DNA of 64,000 bases from Cadophora sp. MPI-SDFR-AT-0126 (taxonomy: Eukaryota > Ascomycota > Leotiomycetes > Helotiales > Ploettnerulaceae). The notes under the pieces are model-generated. The model did no database searches. It had not been told where the DNA came from and saw only the letters and a program-made list of their open reading frames with translations. The stretch covers positions 992,001 to 1,056,000 of the forward strand of contig JAGMVK010000008.1 in assembly GCA_020747065.1 (NCBI GenBank), written 5' to 3'. Positions 46,653 through 61,500 of this stretch are shown here, piece by piece; position 1 is the stretch's first letter, and each line of letters begins with the position of its first letter. A program made the position numbers and the translations under genes.

Positions 46653-48577
46653 TTTGGCGGTCGTTCGAGGACTTTGATGGGTTTTGTTGGTGGTAAGAAT
46701 TTAGATTTGGGCTTGAGCTTGTTTGGGTTTTGAAGTGATGAGTGGAACTTTTGACTAAATGGGAGCTAAATGAGGGGTCGATCTGAGCTGTGCCTTGGAC
46801 ACCTTAAGTCCGTCTTGTATTTGAAGGTTAGTGGGGGAATCCCGGCAGATGGACTGGGCAAGGGATATCGCAACGACGTCTACCCAAATACAGCAAAACG
46901 AATTTTCCGTAAATCGAACGCTGAATTGTGCTGGGATCAAAGTCAAAGTAAGAGGTGGTAGGTAGTATCCTAATACATATATAAACATCCCTTCTGTAAA
47001 GAAATGGAATGGAAAGTACGTTCCCCACATTCCGAATCCGTTAACCAGACTCTTGACGATCCGGCAAGCTGGGTCGGGACGTGGAGGCGGGGTACATTGG
47101 GGGAACTGACCTGTGATAGGTTCAACCGCTGTTTTTCAGGTTGTGGGATACCGACAATACGGAATGTTTCGGACCTCATGCTTCGAGTCCTTCCGGGTTT
47201 TGATGACTAACAGTGTAGATTGAACTCCGTCAATGTGACTCCGTATTAAGTATGAATAGGAGGATTCCAAAGACATGGTTTATTAGTGGGGAATGAAGGT
47301 GGGGACCGAAGTTGGGTGGGGCGGCACTACTGAGATTTCAGTTAATTGCGAGATTTGCATGCGCAACAGATATGATAGAAACCTAAGCAAAGAAAAGAAA
47401 AGGGACCAAATGGACCGAATACTAGTTCTCATGTCAAAGATTAGAAAACATCGGTCTTGTTTCGAGCACCAATTCGATGAGCGAAGCGAGGCGAGAAGGG
47501 GAAGTCGATTCGGAATGTACGAAAGGGGGTTTCCAGTGGGTCTCGTACACTCCAAATATTCTGCTTTAACATTTGAGGAAATGTGTCGAAAAAATTCTGG
47601 AACTTCAGACTGTTGATTGGAAGAATAACCTTACTGCCTTACTAGGGTGTACGAGACCCATTGAAAACCCTCTTCCGTACCATTAGGAGTCTTAACTTTC
47701 AGCTGTTTCAGGAACACTCTCTCCCGACACCGAACTGTGTCTATCGCATTTCCATTTCTCGTTCTCGTGGTAAAATCGGAACCCTACTGCAAGTCCTCCA
47801 TACATACCTACCTGCCGCTAACGCCGCCCGTGGCGTAGCGAGATGTACGGAGACAACTCTGCAAGGTGCAACGCCTCCGTGTCTCCTTCACTCCTGACAG
47901 GAAAGGTGAGATTGCAATGAACGTGGTAACATGTGATCTGATCAAATAGACAAAATAAGCGTATGGCTGACTTTTTGAGATGGGAGAACCTACGACGAAG
48001 AAAGGACGGAAGTGGAATAGGCGTTGAATGTTGTTTTTGTTTCGGGTGGGCTTTGAAGTTTGTTTGTTTACACCTACTCGCTCCCTTATGCTTCTCGCTT
48101 GGCGATGCTAGCGAGACGAGAAGAAAAGAAAGAAAAGAAGGATAGCGAGGTAAGACATGCATTCGAGTTGAGCTGGTCAGCCAGCTAATGGATTGACAGA
48201 CACGGTGAGGAGGATTGCCACCGCTGTAGGAAAATGCAGAAACTGTCGACTAATTTTCAAAATGCATTCATTTACAACCCTGCTAGCAATTTAACACTAC
48301 ACTAAGTCGTCCTGCTTTTTATCAAGTATTTCAAATATCATCTAGAATCGAAGTGGAAGGGACCTAAACCAGTAATGCAGGCAGTTAAGCGAACGCCCTG
48401 AGCGAATGAAGGGGTATCTGTTTTGTCGTAACTTCGTAAAACTCCGTCCCTCACCACAGCACACCCGCGACACCTCATCTCATGCTCCTCAGCTTCGCTT
48501 GGAAGCGAGTACTGTAAATATGCACATCTCCTTTTCCCATCAACAATCCGGTTCCCACGTCCGACATTGGCAATGGC
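46653..48577. other. Gap containing MITE copy 2
   Basis: This 1925-bp stretch lies between the aldehyde dehydrogenase start and the GH5 stop. It contains the dehydrogenase promoter and the element at 47517-47680. No gene recognised on either strand. Confidence 0.45.
47517..47680. mobile_element. 164-bp MITE-like element, copy 2
   Basis: Same orientation and exact same length as copy 1 (43887-44050). By eye about 17 of 164 positions differ, with no indels; nearly all are transitions, and most are G:C in copy 1 versus A:T here. The right terminal repeat has decayed more than the left (tcttccgtac versus cctttcgtac). It lies about 0.86 kb upstream of the aldehyde dehydrogenase start. Confidence 0.88.
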
Positions 48578-50137
<1,560 letters not shown>

Positions 50138-52378
50138 GATGGCTACCTTGATGAGAAGATATGTAGAATTGTGGATAGCATTCAGAGAAAAGTGGAAGTC
50201 AGTCAGTGGTAAAGGAGGCTGAAAAAGAGCTTGATGAGATACCTGGGCAACCACAAGCTTAAGTAGGGAACCAAGGAATGGCTCATCCTTCCTGACCAAG
50301 GAATACAAACCTACCTGATCTGATCATCTACCGTGCATACCTAAACTAGTTGAGTTACCAGCCTGTACTGTCATCCCCCGCAAAAACAGAGATGCAAGCT
50401 CATAAGTTGGGTCGGAGCAGTGTGCCCTGAACAGTACAGAGCACCGGAAGCCGCTGATCGTATCTGTAAACGGGATATGGATGATATGGCTTGGCGCTCC
50501 CGAGGTTGATTGAGCGCTGTGAGAGGCTAGCTGGACTAGAACTATGCCGGGTGATCACCAGTAGAGGTCGTCGAGGTGACATGTTTATGCTTCTTTGGTG
50601 CCATCGCCGGCACCATCCAGGGTCCAAGTGGCTGCGCGTGGCTTGCGGTGAGGCGTGCATCGGGGGACACTGGTGTTGGCATACCGTAAGGTCTGCAACC
50701 TTACATCGGAACATGTGCGCATTGTAAGGTACCGCGGCGTTTCTCCTGCAGGACCAATTCAGCCGCGTGCGTTGTCATTGGTTGCTTGTTCTTGATTTGT
50801 GGTGTTTTGCAGATGATGCAGGCAGCTCATTTGATGGTCTAGATGGCGGGTGTGTAAGTTTTGGGTTGATAGGACGGGAATAAAGCCAGGCCCCTCGTTA
50901 TGATCCATGTGTTTGTTGTGCTGCTGTGATGTGCTGTGCTTTGTTGTCCTCCTTGTTCGTCATCCCTGCTGAAAGCTAGACTGGGCTCGGTCGGATATGT
51001 TCCTTATGTCACTGATTGTATCCGCCATATCAAACAGATTGAAAGATCGACAGAACGGCGTCATAACTATTTTGTTATCTGCCTTGCTTGCTGGAAGTGA
51101 TCTAGTTCACACGCCAGGGAAAGGGCATTCCAGCCATTGCTATATTTCTTTCTTCGAGTTTCTCCCTCGAAATTGCAAGCCAGCTGGAGAAGCTACTAAT
51201 CAGAAACCCCGGGCCTGCTCAAGATCTGGTGGGCAAGAAACTTACCAGGAACTAGGTCTGAGAGAAACGGACCGAGCCAAGTCAGCAGAAAGAATGGTTC
51301 TTGCCCGACTTTGTCAGACTTCAGATCTTCATCGCCCAATCGAGAATATGAAGCCAGAATCTGCCTATGTATCTCCGAGCCGCAGTGATACGAGCCGCCC
51401 TGCAATACAAGTTGTGCTCGTATACAGATTTTGTAATCGCAATTTTGGGAGACCGCATATGACAGTATCGAATTTGTTCATTTATTTCAGGTGTTTCGAA
51501 AATTGGATGAACTTGAGATGTGATCGCTGTCTCAGAGCACGAGCCTGAGGGAATAGATCCCCACTACTCCCCTCATGTCTCGGATACGCTCTGTGCTTCC
51601 CCATGCCGAGGCTTGTCAAAAACGACGATCGCACAGCTTTAAATCTTTAGACGATACCTTATTTCGCTTTGTCTCCGGGATGTGATGAACGAGATGGGCA
51701 TCATCATATGACTCTCTAGTTGAATCGCGGGGTGAAAGCCGGATGGAGGTGATGAGATGGCATGGATTTGGGACCGGCATTTGACGAAGACTTCACGATC
51801 ATCCGAATAGGTATCAGTCGCCACAGAAGAAGTCGATTACTGAGCCGATACGAGTCATTTGGAGTAAGCAAGTACCCATAAGTATATGCACACGCACTCT
51901 TAGCGGTGAGATACATAATCGCTACACATACTCCTTAGGCTTCACACGGTGTAACCGCCAACCTCAACGGCTTTTGGAGTTATTGAATTTCGTACCACGG
52001 TATTGTACTTCTCTTCGGAATGAAGGCATCTTCTAACTGCCAGCCACGAGAACGCCACGATTCCCCGCTAGAAAAAGAGCGGAACTCAAATCGTGAGATC
52101 TGAACACAAGGCGGGGTACATATGGTTTGATGCTACCTTGACGCTGATCGACATGGTACCCCTCTCAGGTGATGGTCAAAGTATGTAATTCTGCAGACGC
52201 CACAAAATCATCAACACCCATCGTTGATCTTTGAATTTCACGATGATTTTTTGGGCCTCAGCCAGCCTCGGATTTGATGATCGACTCAGTGATGCCATCA
52301 CAGACAGATGAGATGAGCGAATGAGTTCCACGATTGTAGTCACGTGATAATAAAATGGAGCTCGAGTGTCAGGTCTCT
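50138..52378. other. Gene-free gap upstream of GH5
   Basis: This 2241-bp stretch holds the GH5 promoter at its left end. One longer plus-strand frame (50997-51548) has no family motif or coding character. No RNA gene or repeat recognised. Confidence 0.4.
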
Positions 52379-52783
52379 TCAAGCACCCTGCGATGAGCCC
52401 TCGATATTGTTCTCTCTTTCCTGCTTCGCTTGCCATTCCCTCTCTTCTTGGATCCGTCTTGAAATAATAGCTGGATCCAAGAATGGCATTGGGACAGCGC
52501 CTGACGAGAACTCGATGACTGCGTCTGACATGAGCAAGTTGAGCCGGCAATGAGATCTCAACTAACCGGGACTTTTATCGTTCTTTCCACTCTTCACTCC
52601 AATATGGTCTTTCGATACAGGATTCACTGTGCACGATTGGCTCCATGCTTCTCTTTTCGGAGGGAGAAGCTGCCCTTTGTAGAGCGGTCGCCTGGATTCG
52701 GAAGAAACCATGATGGTTGCTGGGCTTCCCGAATGGGATAGAGATGATGGAGTTGGGTTGAGTTGAGTCGAGTCACTCGCCAA
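52379..52783 (-). CDS. Small hypothetical protein, two exons
   Basis: Exons 52567-52783 and 52379-52524 give 120 aa. The 42-nt intron has a gttagt donor, an internal gctcaac and a tgtcag acceptor, and the join keeps frame (KNDKSP|DAVIEFSSG). The N-terminal part is Ser/Pro-rich (RRPLYKGQLLPPKREAW); the C-terminal part is helical and charged (IISRRIQEEREWQAKQERE). No signal peptide, membrane segment or known domain seen. It is divergent from the Leu3-like regulator, less than 200 bp away. I do not recognise it; a real gene is more likely than not because both halves look protein-like and splice cleanly, but it could be chance. Confidence 0.45.
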
Positions 52784-52969
52784 TCAGAGCATCATTTGAG
52801 TGATAACTTGAATCTTGATTGATCTCCGATAATTTTTAGGATTCCTTCTCGTTGTTCTCTATCAGGACAGGCTCGAACGAGAATATTGTACCGATAAGTG
52901 TATCTATCTCATCTCACACTGCCCGGTTGATGCCTACACACCCTCGGCTATCTCCAACCCAGCCTTTTC

Positions 52970-55537
52970 TTGTCAGATTTTCTCGACCCCGCCGCATCCA
53001 AAGCACTCCGCCTGGGAACGATATCGGGCTCCTCACAACACCAGACGAGCGACACCGGACACCCTCAGCGCAAACACTCAACCAGCCAGGCCTTCGAGAA
53101 GCGTTTGGCGGCGGCAAAAGCAATCCTCGGCAAGCAAACATCGAGTCCTTCGCTCCATTCTCTTCTCCGCATGGAAGGGGTCCAAGGTGCTGGCGCTGGG
53201 AGTGGTGGGGCATCCAGTCCAACTACCAGCGCGCGCCCAGGCACGGGGGGTAGCTACAAGAGAAAGAGGAGCGGCATTGAATTCGAGAGCAGCCCTGGAA
53301 GCGGTGGAGAGGAAAATGAAGAAGAGGCAGAGAGACGCAGACAGCCTGGCGTGAAGAGAGCGTGCAATGAATGTCGACAGCAGAAAGTGAGTCATTATGA
53401 AGAGAGTGGGAGAGGAAAAACTGCATGCGACTCGGCCTTGAGGCTGGACAGTTACAATCGAAGAACCAAGACTAATGTTCCTGACCTTGTAGTTGCGCTG
53501 CGATGTCGTCCAAGATCCATTTACCGTCTGCTCGCGCTGCAGTCGATTGAAGCTCGAGTGCAAGATTGAATCGAACTTCAAGCGCGTAGGCAAGAGAAGC
53601 AAGCATGCCGAGATGGAGAAGCAAATTGAACGCCTGAGACGAAACCTACACCGCGCGCAAGCACAAGGCTTCATAGTCGAAGACGAGGAGGAAATCGAAT
53701 CACCTCTTGCGAATGGTTCCTATTCCCGCAACAATCAATCATTCATGGGCTCCGAAGAAGCGGTCTCATCACTACTACACTTGAAGCAGGGCGGAGCATA
53801 TCAAATGCCACGCATTGTTCATGAGATTGAGAACGTTGGGTTGACGGAGGTAGCTATCAATGATCTCTTTAACGATTTCTGGATGTGCTATCACCCATAC
53901 CTTCCATTCTTGAATCCTCACCAGTCTCCGGATCAATTCTATTCACAACACCCTCTGCTCTTCTGGGCTATTGTTGCAGTTGCTGCGCGCAGATATACCG
54001 CTGATCCTGGCTTGTTGACTTCGGTCTCGGGGCCTTTGTCGAGACTTCTCTGGCAGACTGTTGGGGAAGTACCAAACAACCACTACGTCGTCAAGGCGCT
54101 ATGCTTGATCTGTACTTGGCCATTACCAACAAGCACCACCTCCACAGACCCTACACATATTCTGTGTGGTGTCATGATGAAGACTGCGACCGGCATTGGT
54201 CTCCACCGACCTAATCATACGCAAGACTTTTCTCGGGTCTCAGTCGACTTAAACAGAGAGCAATTGCATGACCGAGTCACCACTTGGGCAGTGTGCAATA
54301 TTGTAGCGCAAAGTGTAGGAACTGGCTATGGTCAACCAGCTTCCACCCTGTATGACTGGACACTCGCCATCAGACCAGGAGAAGATGGGCCATTTACCTT
54401 GTCTACAGAACTTGAGGCCCGACTTCAAATTGAGCGTTTCTGCGACAAAGTCTCGAAGGAAATGTACAGTAATGCAAGCGATCCTCGAGGCGTTGCTGGT
54501 GATGAGCTGAGAGCAATGTTGACTCGCGTCTACAAGCGAGAGTTCAGCGAACTTCGAGTGTCAATCCTCTCCAGAGCCGACCTTTCACCCGTCGTCCAAC
54601 TGCACCTCAAGGCTGCTGGTCTTCATCTACGTCTTTCAGCATTCTTCGACTCAAGTTCTACCCCTGGATATCTTAGCGACCTCATGGGATTATGGCTAGC
54701 AACTGTTGAATTCTTGGATTATGTTCTCGAACTCGATGCACCCTCAGCAGAAAATATTCGAGGAAGCATCCTTCGTTATGCCACAAATTACATCTTACAG
54801 ATGATCGATGCCGCCTGCTTTACACTACTCAAATTGCTCGGCTCCTTCTTCTCAGCGTCTATTGATTTTGACAGAGGACGTCTGCTATTTCATCGCACAA
54901 TTCAAGTCATCCGAAGCATGAGCATCATCAACAATGACTTACCATGGAGACTTGCTGAACTCATGGTCCAGATGTGGAATGGGGCACGGGTTGAGCAACG
55001 CAGCCAACAACAAATGAACAACAACGGCAACGGTCACGAGCCAAGAGCCGTCGTCGACGATAGCCTCCAATTGAAGGTCCGCTGTCGTATGAGCATGTCA
55101 TTAATGTTCGATTCTATCTGGCGCTGGCGTGAAGAATTCCAAGCCCAAGGGCGCGGTAACCTCGAAGGTCAGCTCTCCCATTTCCTTTCCTTTCCTTTCC
55201 CATGGTGCGCAATCCACTTTAAACTAACACCTGCCCCATAGCAGCCATGAAGAATCCCACTAATCCGGATAGCGCAGCAGAATCCTCTGCTTCCTCCACA
55301 CACATGGACTCGACACTTATGCCACCTGCCCACCAACTACAGAATCAGCTTCTCAATGCTGCGGGTTCTGTCACGCCTAGCTCACATGGTCTGCCGTCTG
55401 GTATGATGGGTGGCATTGGATATGGAGAGAGTAATTACGAGGTCTTTGATCCGCTCAATTGGATGCTGGACGGTCTGGTCGACTTCCCGTATTCTTATGC
55501 GGCTGTTCAAGGATTAGAGCAGAATGGAATGGGTTGA
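52970..55537 (+). CDS. Leu3-like Zn2Cys6 transcription factor
   Basis: Exons up to 53386, then 53493-55167 and 55242-55537. The zinc cluster C-x2-C-x6-C-x9-C-x2-C-x6-C is completed only by removing the 106-nt intron that lies after CNECRQQK; it continues LRCDVVQDPFTVCSRCSRLK, followed by a basic linker and coiled-coil (KRSKHAEMEKQIERLRR). Spacing and linker match the Leu3/War1-like group. The middle region (DFWMCYHPYLPFLNP onward) is the fungal regulatory domain; the C-terminal end is Met/Gly-rich. The 5' end is uncertain: the first exon is open from 52970 but starts with TTG (would-be MSDFLDPAAS); the first in-frame ATG is 53171. An unseen upstream exon, for example spliced at ttcttgtcag (52978), would solve this. 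Length is 795 aa from 52970 or 728 from 53171. Regulated pathway unknown. Confidence 0.85.
55181..55200. repeat. TTTCC x4 microsatellite in an intron
   Basis: Four perfect tttcc units lie inside the last intron (55168-55241) of the Leu3-like gene, adding to its pyrimidine tract. Confidence 0.85.
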
Positions 55538-58500
55538 TCGCCTATCTTCACGATCTACCTCGACTCATTTGCCGCGCTCCGACAAATTTCGCATTTGGCT
55601 GCGGCCGCGGCGTTTACAATCTTTCTCGACGCCTCAATATCCTCGACTTGCACGTTTCCCAAAAAGAGCGAATATCACCCCCAGCACATCCCAAAACCTT
55701 CTCTAATCAGTAGCTCAGCACACCATTCGCCATATCTCGCCTTTTCTTCTTCTCTGGTTAATATTCTTGCACGGCGTGGTGGGCGTTCATATCATGGTCT
55801 GGTCAATTACGACGGTACGAAATTGTTCTGTTTCCCAGGTTTCGAATACTGTTCGTTACATCATCGGAATAGCGGTGTCTCCGGTCTTTTCAACCTTCTC
55901 TGTTTGTTTCTTGATTACCCAAAATAAGGTGTTGGATGATTATGTGGATTGACTGATTGATGGGTTGCTGTGGATATGAATTGAACGCATGAATCGCGTG
56001 GAGTAATGAGTGTGGGTATGCATGCATTTGAGGAATGATTGTGTTGGGAGATGAGACTGTCGACACAGAGGAATGCAATGGAATGACACAGATATGTGTC
56101 AATGAAGGCGAATTGATGGGGAAGAAAACAATGATGCAGAAAGATGGATGTAGCAGGGCAAGGATTGCTCAGACACCTAGCTAACTAATCACGTAGCTAC
56201 GAATTCAGTGAATAAATAGACAAATTTGTTACGGCGTACAGTACAAAGAGGTCATTTGCCTGCCATGCTACCATTTTCCCATTCCATGTTTTGATGTCCT
56301 GGGTGAAGTGTGGACGTGTGGTTGGTAATGGTGGCGTCGTGGAATCGATATTATGGCATTGTATGTGCTACACTTTCCTGGAAGGAAAGGATGGGAGGGA
56401 AAATAGGGAGGGAGGACAGAGGGTGACGACGTGGCTATGTATGTTATGTATAGTTTTTGGCTACCAGGTAGCTCGTTGATGGAGGCGGGAGGGAGACTGG
56501 AAGGACGGAGTATACGTATATTGCATCTGGTGGGCCGCGTGAGGAAGGGGCTGAGAGATTTCTCGGGAGGCAGTGGGTGGTGGGTGGTGGAGTGAGATGG
56601 GTTGGGGTGGTTTTTTATGGGGGTTTACCTTGCTTTGGAATGAGGGGAGGAGAGGAGAACTGAGGGTGGGTTTATGTACTGTGAGGAAACATTCGCATGG
56701 AGAGTGGCGGCTAGCCACTGACACTGGGGATGAAATTGGAAGAGGATGGAGGACGTGGCTGGAGTTTTGGGTGCGATGAATGGGCGGTGGAGGACTTGGG
56801 AGGGAATTTGATGGTATCTGATGGGATTTTCCTGCTGGAATGAGGAGAGAGGAAGAGAGGGTGTATCGTTTTGTGAGGAATCTTTCGATGCGATGGTGAT
56901 GGTTTGCCGCTGACGGAGGGGACGAGTGACGAAGGAGGAAGGATAGGGTGGCTGAATCTTTAGGGGGTGGCGGAGTGGTGGGTGAGATGAGATGAGGTGG
57001 TATTGAAATTTTACGTTGCATTATCTGGACTTATTCACGAGAAACATGGAAGGGATGAAGTATATATTGTGATGCTGGTCCCCGGTTGCTATGTTCTTGG
57101 TTTGGACAGAGAGAGTATGGTGGGGGTTCTGGTTCTGCTGCTGCTGACGCACTAGCGTTCGGAAGTAGCTGGGGTCAGAAATCTCGCCGAAACGACTGAG
57201 CGCTATCCAAATCCTTCTAGAAATTCTCCAATTTGAGATGGAGAGACTTCTAGGAGACTTGGAAGAAGGTTGGGATACGGATGAGTGGTCTGTGATGGAG
57301 AGGAAAGGTTGGTCCGTGACCGAATTCACTTGCTAGCTCGTGCACTAATTTAGTGCTTGGGCATGGGGATGTGTATTTCAACGACATTCTTACTTCTTGC
57401 TTGAACGAAGGAGAAAGCTGAGGAAGAACAGAGGGAAAGAAAGAAGCGCGGTCAAGCGATGGCTACGCGTTTCTATGGTGAAATGGATGTGATGGTGAGA
57501 TGTGGAGAGCGTGCTAACTACTTCTAGGAAAGACCTTGGAGGTAGGTAGGCTCAATGATGAGATGGAAAGGGAGAAGGATAGGAGGGCGGCAGACGAAAC
57601 GCAGTAGCGTGCCTGGCTGTGGAGGGTCAGGACTTACTCGCGTCTGCTTGTCGACACCTTGCTGTTGCAGTAACCTTGTAACAATGGGTGGGCAGAGCAG
57701 TATGCCCGTTTTCTTCTCTCCGCGCGACTTACCTACTGACGTTTTTGCAGAACGAGTTTCTACCATTGACTAACGTAGCTTAAGTCAAGGCAATGTGGCT
57801 TACCTGATTGGATCTTGAAGCTGGGTCAAACCAATACACCGTATCCGAACCTTCACACCAGTCGACGGGTATCTGGAAACCCGTGGTCTTGTTTGAAAGC
57901 TCCTCTAGGCGACTGCTGTGGTGTTCACTTACTGTTCATGAATCTGATAGCTCTACGAGCCTACTCCGAACACTCCTAAACCTCGGGCTGGTGCTGGTGC
58001 TGGGCGAGAGATGCTGTGCTCTGCTTGGTGAATGACGCGCGAGTCTTGGAAGGTAACCGTGAAAGTGGTCTACGTGATTGAGACATACAACACGGCAGTT
58101 CTCGTCAATTCGAGTTTCGCCATTAGGTTGTTTCTGTGGTGAACATAACCACCACGGGGACAGAGACTGTTTTGCTGGCCTTGAGGATTGGCTTGTCCTG
58201 CGTGTTCGCCGAGTTGTTCAGCTGTCGTGCCACAGGTTGGCTTTTCAAGAGAGACAATGGTCTCACTGCTCAGTATAGCTTTGGCTGCAACGCGTTCCCC
58301 TCATAATGTTTTGAAGGTGTTGTCCCAGGTTGACGCCAGGTGCAGGGTGAAAGTGGTGGGGTGGCCTTCAAAAAGGTCTCGTCGAAATTGCTCGCAGTTT
58401 GAGCTTCCGCTTTCGGTACTAGGTCTCCTTCTGCCCTTCCCTGTCGCATAGATATGGTGGTGTGTTTGCGGAAGAGTCGTGGTCCCCGATTGCATCGAGA

Positions 58501-61500
58501 TTTGAGTCGAGATAGTCGCTCCTTCCCAACAAATCATCAACACGACGATCCGAGGAGGTCTCAGTTCGCAAGTCCGTCACGACCTTGTCTTCGATTGATA
58601 CCTGTCGATGCTTCAATTCCATACGACCGTAAAATGTTTGTCAACAATCGCGTTCTCGGCCGGAAGTGAGGTGGGTCAGAGGTCCAGAGATGGCCTTGTT
58701 ATGATTGCGGTCTCGCCCAGGGCCGGAACTACGTGTGTACCTGCTGATCATACAGTATCGCATCGTGTATATATGAGCTTCCACCGATGAAGATGGTGGG
58801 TTACAGTGGCAGAGTAGTCTCTCACGGCACCTTTTATTGAATTATTTTTGCTTGACGCCTTGTTGACCGATCTGGTTGATTTCGACTTCGCGACGACTGC
58901 ATATCCTTGGACACCTCGAGGGATTCGAGTTTCAATCCATCTTGGAGCGTGATTGATGATGTGACTGAGTATCTGGTGTATGGTGCGATCTGCTGGCTCC
59001 CGTGCTTCGGCGACGAATTTTTTCCCCCTCAGAAAACCCTTCTACGACGACACCGCCAGCTGCATTCGTATGTCCAAGTTGGCCAACACCCTGCCGGTGA
59101 AGCTCTCGGGTATCATCTCTCGGTGTTGCCACAGCCAGAGTCCCAAGGAGCCTGGATCTCAGGAGCTCTCCACGACTTCGCTATCGTCCACAAAGTTTTG
59201 CGAAATTCAACAGCGACGATCAATCGATCTATCTTTCCGCTTCCACGAGAGAGAATTAGGGAAACACTCGTGTACTGTTTCCCGCAGACTTGTGCTTTGT
59301 GTGTGTCCGATGCAGGCTCGCGCGTAGATTCGTTGTTGACATTGCCGCCAGCACTGGGGTTTTGACGTAAAGCAGTTGTCGGCGGTTACCATCGAATGGG
59401 GAGAGCCCAAGATGCGCCTTGCTATCGACGGCCTTATTTCAACGACTTTGTTGTATCTTTTCGATGACTTTTTGGCAGTCCCAAAGGTCGTTAATGTGGT
59501 TATTGGTCTTGTTGTGGTTGGGTTTGAGACGTGTGGGAGACCAAACAGGGAGTCCGAGGAAGCAACAAAGTGGGAGATCCTCAACTCCCCAACTTCCTGT
59601 CGGCGAAGGACAGAGACCTTGGAAACCTTGGACTGGTCCTTCAATCGAAGATTCGTTTCTGTCGCCCCCCGTTCTCCTTCCCAGTACTGATTATTCCTGC
59701 ACGTTCGAGCCACTTCACTGATTTGGAACCGTGCCGCCACAGGCCTGCGTCCATATCCTATGGCGACGATGTTGGTGCTGCTTCCAACACAGGCGTCTTT
59801 CGAGGTCTCTATGCTGTGATGAGTATTCTGTCCTGCTTGTTAAGCGCCGATACTCTCCTTGAATATCGGTAGCCCGCCCCAGCGTGCGAATCAGCCTGAC
59901 CATTGGGGACAGATGTTGGTCACGGCTCACTGGCGAAGGTGTGGATCGGGGCTACCGGCCATCGTCATGGTCTCGTGTGCTCTTGTTGATCATGGATACA
60001 TCACGATATGGATACAGAAACGCAACTCAAATATCAGGGATATTCATGAATCCCTCGCTCCTTCGATGCAGGTTCGCGGTTTCATGTTTCTAGATGGTAT
60101 GTTCACAAGCAAGCGAGGCCTTGTTGGGAACAGTCGAGGAATGCGTTTCAATGTCCATGTAGCGTGTGCGACCTGAAAACTGGACACTCATCTTTTACCC
60201 TAGGCCTAGGTTTGGGCCTTAAGGAGGTGTGTGTCGATCCCCCAAGGCGTCCTTGCTTTTCCCCCTGGACACCTGCTCCGCTTCAAGGGGTTCGGAACAG
60301 ATTCTCATTGGATTCGAACTCTGGCAACTGCTTGGTGACATCTTCAGTACAGACGAGCTTTCCACACGCCGCAATTCGCCCAGCTACGAGATGAGTTTTG
60401 ACTTTCGAAGAATCGGAATCTCCGTAAGGTTTCCCATGTTTAACCAGACCTCTTAACCTGTTCTTACCAAAAGGCTCGATTCTATCAACAGACAAGGCCG
60501 CGAAAATCTTAGCGGTGGCGGAGCATCTTCGGCTGGCGGCCAGCATTGATTGGGAGTTGACTGGACTCAGTGTCCTAGATCCGTTGCCGATTCTCAGCCA
60601 GAGATCTCGGATGTCCCACTTCCCCGCCCGCATTCACTCAGCCCGGATTTCAATGAAGGCCCTGTTCCCTGAGAATTTCCATACAGGGAGCGGGATAATA
60701 TGTCCATTGCTTCCTGATTGGCGATGTGGATCTGTAATTAGGTTCAGAGACGGGCCACAATCAGCATATGTGCTCCATTAGTGGCCGTTGATGGTCTCGA
60801 TCAACCGAGGCCAGCTGCGGATTGTGTACACCATTGGCTCACAAGCCCAAACGTGGGTGAGTGTAACCATCTCTGGGAGCTGTCTTCCGTGCAAGTTTCC
60901 TTGAGGATGCAAGCCAGACGCATAAAAGGATCAGGTGGCAGTAATGGAAGACTAGTGACGATGCTGGACTTTTCTGAGTATCGTTAGCCGAATCAGCACT
61001 CCTCGAGATTGAGGACCGCATCAAATCTCCCGGTTGCAGGCAGGTGCCCGTTAGTGTTACTTCAGACGAACGATGGCTGTCCTGATGTGATATGCGATTG
61101 CCGCCGTGATGCAACAAAAATCAGATCGGCGTCAAGAAGCGCTTCTCTTTTGTTGTCTTTCCCCCGCACGCAGCACGGTTCACATGTTGCGCTTCGAGAA
61201 AGCTGACAGCTTGGGGGCGGCATGGGCCATGACACCGCATTTCGGCAGTGTCCCCTGGACGTTTCGCTTTTTGAAACCGGAGCGATCCCCTTCAAATTGC
61301 AACAGTGTTGACGGGCTTTCTCGGTGCAGCAAATATCTAAAAGGAAGCGCTGTGCATGCAGCAGCTTTCAGAAACTGCCCCGATCGCTCATGCAGTACAC
61401 ATCACACATCCCAGACCATGTCACACTGGCCTGACCTGGCCCGCAAAATTAAAGAGCAATGGTCATGGTTTGGGCAGTATTTAGCGAGCCGCTCAGGGGT

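Noticed and set aside
50997..51548. Plus-strand frame of 183 codons
   Set aside because: Mixed composition without motifs, signal peptide or splice context; looks like a chance frame.
56461..57021. Minus-strand frame of 186 codons
   Set aside because: Almost entirely Pro/Ser/His low complexity from purine-rich intergenic DNA; no domain, no neighbours that splice to it.
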